A stretch of DNA of 64,000 nucleotides, from positions 1 through 64,000 of IMG/VR virus record IMGVR_UViG_3300010371_000029; one strand, given 5' to 3'. Source of the stretch: a virus. Position numbers and translations under genes: made by a program. Below, piece after piece: positions 59,062 through 64,000 of this stretch. Below the pieces are notes generated by a model. That model made no database searches. It saw nothing but the letters and a program-made list of their open reading frames with translations, and was not told the DNA's origin. Positions within the stretch are counted from its first letter, which is position 1. Each line of letters begins with the position of its first letter.

Positions 59062-59173
59062 TGTCTAACAAGAAGTGTCTATTAGAATTAACGGTAAAAT
59101 TTGTTCTAAAAAGGTCAATTAATTGTTCGTATGTTATACTACCATCCCAAAGAAGTTTATAATTTTCAGTCAT
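59027..59173 (-). CDS. Hypothetical small protein, 48 aa
   Basis: ATG 59173 to TAA 59027-59029. Charged and aromatic (MTENYKLLWDGSITYEQLID), probably helical; no Cys. It overlaps the next gene by 35 bases and follows the 12-codon LTRP mini cistron by four bases. No strong ribosome site, so it may be translated by reinitiation. No family recognised. Confidence 0.4.
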   Translation of the reverse strand: MTENYKLLWDGSITYEQLIDLFRTNFTVNSNRHFLLDSEGSAFEDIMQ

Positions 59174-59177
59174 AGGT

Positions 59178-59216
59178 TCAGGTTTTGGGGCGAGTTATTC
59201 TTAACATTTCATACAT
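59178..59216 (-). CDS. LTRP mini cistron, 12 aa
   Basis: ATG at 59216 overlapping the stop of the nucleotidyltransferase gene by 8 bases (ATGTATGA). It reads M-Y-E-M-L-R-I-T-R-P-K-T then TGA. It carries the complete N-terminal consensus of the array at 874-6348 but nothing else, and ends four bases before the next ATG. Either the leftover of a full gene or a functional leader joining two cistrons. Confidence 0.5.
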   Translation of the reverse strand: MYEMLRITRPKT

Positions 59217-59937
59217 TAAATATCCCCCGTGCCTTTTCTATATCCTCTAAGGTATCTATGTCCATCACTCGACACCTAGGATTTTTCTTACCTTCTATTT
59301 GGCCGCCCCTCTCTAAAATCATGTTGAAAATTTCAAACAGATATAATTTCTCATTTTCTCTATTAAAACATAATTTCCTAAGGAGACTAAGTTCTTTTCC
59401 GGTAAGAAAGGTTATCTGTGCCCATTTTTCTGCAAAACTATAAGAGAAATTATCAATAAAGTTATTCGCTAATCTAACCCCAATTTCCCTATGATGGTCG
59501 TCAAAACAACCAGAAATATCTATCAGGGCCTTGGAGGTTCCCTCTATATCAATTAATGCGGAGGAATCAAATACAAGGTCCCCAAATATGATTAAGACCT
59601 TATTATTGTTAGTTGTTCTTAATCCGTGGGCTATACTTCGTACTACGTTAGTTTCCTCAAATCTCTCATTCTCTACGGAAACCGCCCTTGATTTTAAAGA
59701 ATTGGCTACTTTGTCCGATTGGAACCCAGTAACAACAACAACTTGGGCAAGAGGATAGTACGAGTTACAATTATCTATTATTCTTTCTAATACTGTTTTT
59801 CCATTAATATCAATCAAGCACTTAGGGCCAAGTGAGCGCATCCTATGGGCCGCACCGGCAGCCGGTATTATTATTGTAAGGTCAGACCCATCATTTTGCG
59901 GTTTAATAGAAGTTACATTTCTTTTATTGGATGACAC
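59209..59937 (-). CDS. Sugar nucleotidyltransferase-like protein
   Basis: 242 residues: the N-terminal IIIPAAGAAHRMRSLGPKCLIDINGK is the AAGxxxRM..PKxLxxxxGK motif of nucleotidyl transferases, followed by VVVVTGFQSDKV. The LIIFGDLVFDSS strand contains the metal-binding GD-x. It would make an NDP-activated sugar or alditol from NTP and sugar phosphate. Sandwiched between glycosyltransferases, with 14 bases overlapping the one upstream. Confidence 0.8.
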   Translation of the reverse strand: MSSNKRNVTSIKPQNDGSDLTIIIPAAGAAHRMRSLGPKCLIDINGKTVLERIIDNCNSYYPLAQVVVVTGFQSDKVANSLKSRAVSVENERFEETNVVRSIAHGLRTTNNNKVLIIFGDLVFDSSALIDIEGTSKALIDISGCFDDHHREIGVRLANNFIDNFSYSFAEKWAQITFLTGKELSLLRKLCFNRENEKLYLFEIFNMILERGGQIEGKKNPRCRVMDIDTLEDIEKARGIFNV

Positions 59938-60646
59938 CGTTTTGCCGCCCCGCTAATTTTTGGAATACGTAAGCTCGGTTTTTCGCCCAATTTTCATTTG
60001 AAACACTTGAAGTGGAATTTTGTGGATGGGTTGTATGTCTAATTAAACATTCTGGAATATGTTTTAAAAGGTAATGTTCACTCACTCTTAACCAAAGGTC
60101 ATAATCTTCACATGTTCTAAGGTCCGGGTCATATAATCCCGACTTCTCTAAAGCTTCTTTTTTAACTAGAGAATTGTTATTTATGATGCATTCTTGAAGT
60201 AATCGGGTTCTACTATACGGTTCTTTATATTCCCTAATTAATATATTCGTGTCTTCGTGAAAATTTTCATAATCACTATAAACCGCCCCTATAGCTTCAT
60301 CTTCTAAATATTTGACCGATTTACCTACTTTATCTTGAAGATAAATGTCGTCAGCATCTAAAAAACCAAAAATATCCGTAAAACTGCTAGCAAACTCAAT
60401 ACCAATATTTCGGGCAATTGCTGGACCACAAGTAGAGGAAGTATTCTGTAATACAAAAAGACGGCCGGATTCAATATGATTATCGAATTTCTCATTAATA
60501 TATTCAATTGAACCATCTGTAGAATGGTCGTCCACCACAATTACAATCGCTGGATAATTTTGACCCAAAACGCTATTAATCGCATTAGCTATATATTTTT
60601 TATAATTATGATTAGCTATTATTACACTGACAATTCGGGAGGACAT
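59924..60646 (-). CDS. Family 2 glycosyltransferase (GT-A)
   Basis: 240 residues: VSVIIANHNYKKYIANAINS, IVIVVDDHSTDGSIEYI, GPAIARNIGIEFAS and the DxD-type LDADD near 98, then the acceptor part with CEDYDLWLR. A classical GT2 organisation. It transfers a sugar from an NDP-sugar in a metal-dependent reaction. Overlaps both neighbours. Confidence 0.9.
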   Translation of the reverse strand: MSSRIVSVIIANHNYKKYIANAINSVLGQNYPAIVIVVDDHSTDGSIEYINEKFDNHIESGRLFVLQNTSSTCGPAIARNIGIEFASSFTDIFGFLDADDIYLQDKVGKSVKYLEDEAIGAVYSDYENFHEDTNILIREYKEPYSRTRLLQECIINNNSLVKKEALEKSGLYDPDLRTCEDYDLWLRVSEHYLLKHIPECLIRHTTHPQNSTSSVSNENWAKNRAYVFQKLAGRQNGVIQ

Positions 60647-61455
60647 ATTTGGCCCATAGTTCTAGACAGATGTTTTATACCTATTTTATCTAACGTATAT
60701 TTTGTTAAATAGACTATAGGATTTTCGGAATCTTCGTAATCGTCGGTATTTTCGGGCCGTTCTAATTGTAGAAATAGTTCCTTTTGGCAAATAATAGGTT
60801 GAGCAGCTTCATTAGGAAGTACGGTCGAAATTCTGTCTCCCACTTCATTTATTAAAATATCAACGTTTGCAAAAAGATGCTTATCAATTAAATCGCCGGG
60901 CCGGGCAAAGCATAAATACCTAGAACGTAGTTTATCTGTTTTATTATAAATAAAAGTATATGGGTCGGTTTTATCATTTAGTTGAACAAGTTTCCACACA
61001 CACTTCTTCTCTAAATTCGATGTAAGGACTTTAATTATGTTAGTATAATCATCCCTAGAGCCGGGGACGGTGACTATAAATTCTTTAGGGAAAAGAGTAG
61101 AATCCGCGATTGATTCTATCGTATCAACAATAAATTTAAGCGGCTCATCCTCACAAATCAAAACTACCCCAAACGTTATTCTTGCTTCTTCTCTAGCTAC
61201 TTCTCCCAAATCGGTCAAATTTAGTTCTACCTCAGGGTCCTGAATTTCTGCCCATTCGTGAGTCCTATGAAATTGACAAATCCTATCTAATATTTTAACA
61301 AACTCACTATCTTCGTCTTCAAAAGCGGTTACAGTACCCCCATTAGCTTCGAGCAAATCTATCCTATTAAGGTAACAATCAATCTGACGGTCTTTTCCCG
61401 CTACGGAATCATAAACAGCAAAAACACAATTTTTACAACTAGTTTCAATAATCAC
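60622..61455 (-). CDS. Glycosyltransferase-like protein with N-terminal Cys cluster
   Basis: 277 residues. The N-terminal 70 residues hold four Cys in CKNCVFAVYD, QIDCYLNRID and ICQFHR positions, a probable metal site. From about 85 there is a GT2-like strand ARITFGVVLICEDEPLKFIV, SIADSTLFPKEFIVTVPG, then a short middle (RYLCFARPGDLIDKHLF) in which the DxD motif is not clear. An inactive or altered glycosyltransferase is possible. Overlaps both neighbours. Confidence 0.55.
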   Translation of the reverse strand: MIIETSCKNCVFAVYDSVAGKDRQIDCYLNRIDLLEANGGTVTAFEDEDSEFVKILDRICQFHRTHEWAEIQDPEVELNLTDLGEVAREEARITFGVVLICEDEPLKFIVDTIESIADSTLFPKEFIVTVPGSRDDYTNIIKVLTSNLEKKCVWKLVQLNDKTDPYTFIYNKTDKLRSRYLCFARPGDLIDKHLFANVDILINEVGDRISTVLPNEAAQPIICQKELFLQLERPENTDDYEDSENPIVYLTKYTLDKIGIKHLSRTMGQICPPELSV

Positions 61456-61922
61456 TGCCGAATTCCTTTAACAATCGAATGAAAGAAGTTAGAACGGCGG
61501 TCCACAATATTAAATCCGTTGCGGCGCAAGGAAGTATCAAGCTGGCTAATAGACATGGCAGAGCGCCGGGGCATACTCAGACCGAGAAATAATTTCTTCT
61601 GACCTTCCTCAATTGGTAAGGTGTTATAAGCCACACTTTTACAAATTTCAAAAAAGTCTACCGAACCAAGCACAATTTGACCACCAATTTTTACCTTTGA
61701 ACACCAACGGGCAATAACTTCCTCTACAAGTTGCAGTGGGACAAAGTTAATAGCGTCTAGGGCAATAATTTCTTCACATTCACCATTATCAACCTTCCAA
61801 GTTAGGTCAAAAATATCCCCATATTCTTTATTAGGATTTATCTTTCCTTCTATTTTTATAACGTCTATATTACAGTAGCCTCCTCTCGTATCTTCAGAGT
61901 CTACTAGTAGATTTAATTTCAT
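61452..61922 (-). CDS. Methyltransferase-like protein, 156 aa
   Basis: Short Rossmann-like sequence: ECEEIIALDAINFVPLQLVE, a helix, KVKIGGQIVLGSVDFFEI and a C-terminal SISQLDTSLRRNGFNIV strand-helix. That is the second half of a class I methyltransferase; the usual Gly-rich SAM motif is not recognisable at the start. It may have lost SAM binding. ATGA coupling to the next gene. Confidence 0.5.
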   Translation of the reverse strand: MKLNLLVDSEDTRGGYCNIDVIKIEGKINPNKEYGDIFDLTWKVDNGECEEIIALDAINFVPLQLVEEVIARWCSKVKIGGQIVLGSVDFFEICKSVAYNTLPIEEGQKKLFLGLSMPRRSAMSISQLDTSLRRNGFNIVDRRSNFFHSIVKGIRQ

Positions 61923-62935
61923 GCAGCGCCCTTATAATACATGGTTGAAGTTAATGTAAATACTTTATTCCAGCTTTGAACAAATTTATCCAAAGAAAAC
62001 TTTTCTTCTATAGATTTTCTAGCAGCCACACCTAAACGTAATGCTAATTGTTTATCTCTTCTTAATAATTTAATATATTCAACAGCCTTTTCTGGTTGTT
62101 CTGGTGGGTACATTAGTCCATTAACTTCGTGTTCTAATATCTCTGGAACAGCACAAGTATTTGTACTCACACAAGCACACCCGGCAGACATTGCTTCAAA
62201 AAGTGCCATAGGAACAGGCGAAATTAGACTTGTATTTAAAAATATTAAACTTTCACCATACGTTGTAGCAAGTTCTTCTGTGTTTTTAGCTGGATTTGAA
62301 ATCCCAGGATTAGTACCCAATAAAATACTTTTAATACCATTTCGTAATAATCTTGAATGTATTTCTTTCCATAATGTAAAACCAACTTGCCAATCTCTAG
62401 AGGCCATATCATTACAAACCGCTAATACATGGTCTTGTTTATCTTTTGGTATAAACATTTTATGGTCTATACCATGATGAATAACAAAACAGTTTTCTTT
62501 ATTTTCTGCTAACCAGCCTTTTCTACTACTTTCTGTAATAAAAATATTTATATCCCCGACCATTTTAGAAGCATTTTCAACCTGTTTTTTACTCCAAAAA
62601 GGAGGAGGTTGAAGGTGTTCTAGAGTTATTAATGGACAATGAAAATTGGCCGCTAAACTTGAAGATAATTGAAAATGAGCACCTTTACTTTGGGAAAAAA
62701 TAAAATCAAAATCAATATCAATAGGAATATCATTTGGTAAAATTGTGTGATTTGGAGGGATTGGTGCAAATTTAGTGTTCCATTTTTTAATACCTTCTCC
62801 TTGTACCATATAAAAATTATGACCAGTAAGGTCTAATTGGCTTTGGTATCTTTCATGGGTTGGGAAGGTCAATATGTTATAAGGGCCATTTCCTCTATAA
62901 ACTTGACGGAAAATGCCGGATAGTCTAGTGGGCAT
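61919..62935 (-). CDS. Glycosyltransferase family 4-like (GT-B)
   Basis: 338 residues. Typical GT4 second half: CFVIHHGIDHKMFIPKD, LAVCNDMASRDWQVGFTLWK, ILLGTNPGISNP, SPVPMALFEAMSAGCACVST and AVPEILEHEVNGLMYPP, with the EAMSxG motif and the catalytic Glu region. It transfers a sugar from an NDP-sugar. Adjacent to another GT4 at the right edge. Confidence 0.9.
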   Translation of the reverse strand: MPTRLSGIFRQVYRGNGPYNILTFPTHERYQSQLDLTGHNFYMVQGEGIKKWNTKFAPIPPNHTILPNDIPIDIDFDFIFSQSKGAHFQLSSSLAANFHCPLITLEHLQPPPFWSKKQVENASKMVGDINIFITESSRKGWLAENKENCFVIHHGIDHKMFIPKDKQDHVLAVCNDMASRDWQVGFTLWKEIHSRLLRNGIKSILLGTNPGISNPAKNTEELATTYGESLIFLNTSLISPVPMALFEAMSAGCACVSTNTCAVPEILEHEVNGLMYPPEQPEKAVEYIKLLRRDKQLALRLGVAARKSIEEKFSLDKFVQSWNKVFTLTSTMYYKGAA

Positions 62936-63180
62936 TACTTAAAATCATCCTTTTGATTTAACGTAAGGAGACGTTTCATATCTTTTGTAAATCGGGTAAA
63001 ATCTGGGTTCTTACCGAACATAGTTATATGTCCACGGTGAAATTTCCCAAAAATAAATCTTCTTCTGACAAAACAGCGTCTAATTTCCAAAGAATAGTAT
63101 GGGGCGACTTGTAATAATATATTAAGATTTTCTACAGCTTCTTCTTCGGTGCCTACAAAATCTATCTTACATAAACCCAA
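62935..63180 (-). CDS. Small basic protein of sugar island, about 81 aa
   Basis: A TTG at 63180 gives MGLCKIDFVGTEEEAVENLN.. and a basic end RRCFVRRRFIFGKFHRGHIT. The start is uncertain; upstream in-frame codons exist (to 63333) but fall inside the next glycosyltransferase gene. Acidic helix then basic strands. Hypothetical; may assist the adjacent enzymes. Confidence 0.4.
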   Translation of the reverse strand: MGLCKIDFVGTEEEAVENLNILLQVAPYYSLEIRRCFVRRRFIFGKFHRGHITMFGKNPDFTRFTKDMKRLLTLNQKDDFK

Positions 63181-63184
63181 TTGT

Positions 63185-64000
63185 CTAAACCGCAAGAGCG
63201 GCGGCAATAAGCTCACCAACGGGTCTATAATCAAAAGCTTTGGCACGTTCAACAGACGCCTGAGACATTGTATCATATTTTTCCCCATAATCGTAAATTT
63301 CCCGCATAAATGACTTAAGCCATGAAATATCAATTGAATCCCACTCCTCTCTTGCAGTCATTAAGTCGCCGAAAGTATCAATACAACCAAACACCGGCTC
63401 TTTTCTTGCAGGGACCAAAAAGCTGGTTTCTTCAGTCATGTAATCTAAAAACCCTGTTCCTTTAGTAGCAATAGTAGGTTTACCCATAGCCATAGCTTCA
63501 AAAGCTGGGATACACCAAGCCTCCCCATAGGAGGGCATGACAAAACAATCACAGGTTGCGTGCAACCTCAAAATATCGGCGTCTGAAAGACGCTGTGTTA
63601 TTATTACCTCTTTAGCATAACTATCTATGGGTCGCAGCTTAAGACCTTCCTTGACAGAACGACAGAAATTTCGTATAATATCGGCGGATTCTTGCTTTGA
63701 TTTGCCGGGAATGTTTGACTTAATAACTAGGGAAACGGGTTCATGGGGTTCAAAGGTAGAATGAAATGCTTTAAGAAGTGCCCCAAGATTCTTTCGACGA
63801 ACAAATTCTCCAATAAAGTAGAACTTAAAAGTTCCCGCTATTTCTGGGATATGAAACGGTTCATACTTCTTTTGGTATGTGGTTATATCGAAACAATGGG
63901 GGATTACTCTTATTGGTACGTTAACCCCACTATTTTCGGCTACATTAGCACTTTGCCAATTAAACACCCACGCTTCATCTAAAGTATTTAACCGTTCGAC
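63185..64000 (-). CDS. Glycosyltransferase family 4, 5' end beyond right edge
   Basis: The frame is open to the window edge (11 more codons, ERLNTLDEAW, before a possible GTG at 63967). It has PIRVIPHCFDITTYQKK, FKFYFIGEFVRRKNLGALLK, ADILRLHATCDCFVMPSYGE and AFEAMAMGKPTIATKGTG, the clear EAMAxG motif of GT4 enzymes. The N-terminal half is missing from the window. Same direction and spacing as the other island genes. Confidence 0.9.
   Translation of the reverse strand, partial: VERLNTLDEAWVFNWQSANVAENSGVNVPIRVIPHCFDITTYQKKYEPFHIPEIAGTFKFYFIGEFVRRKNLGALLKAFHSTFEPHEPVSLVIKSNIPGKSKQESADIIRNFCRSVKEGLKLRPIDSYAKEVIITQRLSDADILRLHATCDCFVMPSYGEAWCIPAFEAMAMGKPTIATKGTGFLDYMTEETSFLVPARKEPVFGCIDTFGDLMTAREEWDSIDISWLKSFMREIYDYGEKYDTMSQASVERAKAFDYRPVGELIAAALAV

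Noticed and set aside
62910-62935. Another LTRP-like start (M-P-T-R-L-S)
   Set aside because: Only T-R is shared and it is the true start of a glycosyltransferase.
1-64000. CRISPR arrays and tRNA genes
   Set aside because: No regularly spaced direct repeats and no convincing cloverleaf with a T-loop GTTCGA-type sequence were found by eye; a tRNA scan would be decisive.

Overview
The window is a tailed double-stranded DNA phage genome, or a phage contig from a metagenome. It carries an uninterrupted head, neck and tail gene set: terminase, portal, capsid, connectors, tail tube, a 2483-residue tape measure and baseplate or fibre genes. Genes overlap by a few bases throughout and no cellular housekeeping operon is present. 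Host identity is inference only. A 58-residue secreted Cys-rich protein and a repeat-built tail protein both resemble proteins I associate with Planctomycetota, so a planctomycete or similar aquatic host is my best guess.

Layout. (1) Positions 1-365, minus strand: the start of a membrane protein running off the left edge, followed by a roughly 500-base gap that begins GC-rich and turns AT-rich. (2) 874-6878, minus strand: one dense accessory operon read from a near-perfect sigma70-type promoter (6905-6933). It opens with a small DNA-binding protein and a one-helix membrane protein. It then holds thirteen short diverged paralogs, here called the LTRP family after their N-terminal consensus M-x-x-L-L-K/R-L/I-T-R-P. 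Between them lie GYYWVR-type small proteins, a HAD phosphatase, a cpYpsA-type protein and two unknowns. (3) 7013-56208, plus strand: a sigma-like factor, probable small terminase, GDP-mannose 4,6-dehydratase, HNH nuclease, ATP-grasp ligase, two GNAT acetyltransferases, ERCC4-type nuclease, an intein-split large terminase and a DNA methyltransferase. Head genes, fibre genes, neck genes, tail tube, tape measure, baseplate or tail-tip genes, a PAS-domain protein and a coiled-coil/membrane protein follow. (4) 56198-64000, minus strand, convergent with the late genes: a probable ssDNA-binding protein, a probable annealing protein and a sugar-transfer island (four glycosyltransferases, a nucleotidyltransferase and a methyltransferase-like protein).

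Selfish elements are abundant. There is a LAGLIDADG intein in the terminase, two HNH homing endonucleases, and three Vsr-like (EDxHD-type) homing endonucleases, one of them broken by an in-frame TGA. Five of these six share Cys-rich CxCxCG...SCGC modules and sit in stop/start junctions with almost no disturbance of the neighbouring genes; the sixth is the intein.

The best candidate for something undescribed is the LTRP array. Its members share an N-terminal peptide, small size, a partly conserved C-terminal GGPxLxExGY-like motif, and a recurrent way of joining cistrons: 8-base stop/start overlaps and short hairpins that pair the Shine-Dalgarno sequence with the bases at a non-AUG start. A lone 12-codon copy of the N-terminal module bridges two genes in the distant sugar island. 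Other points of note are a FixL-like PAS protein, the ATP-grasp/GNAT cassette and the mosaic repeat protein at 25917-27818.
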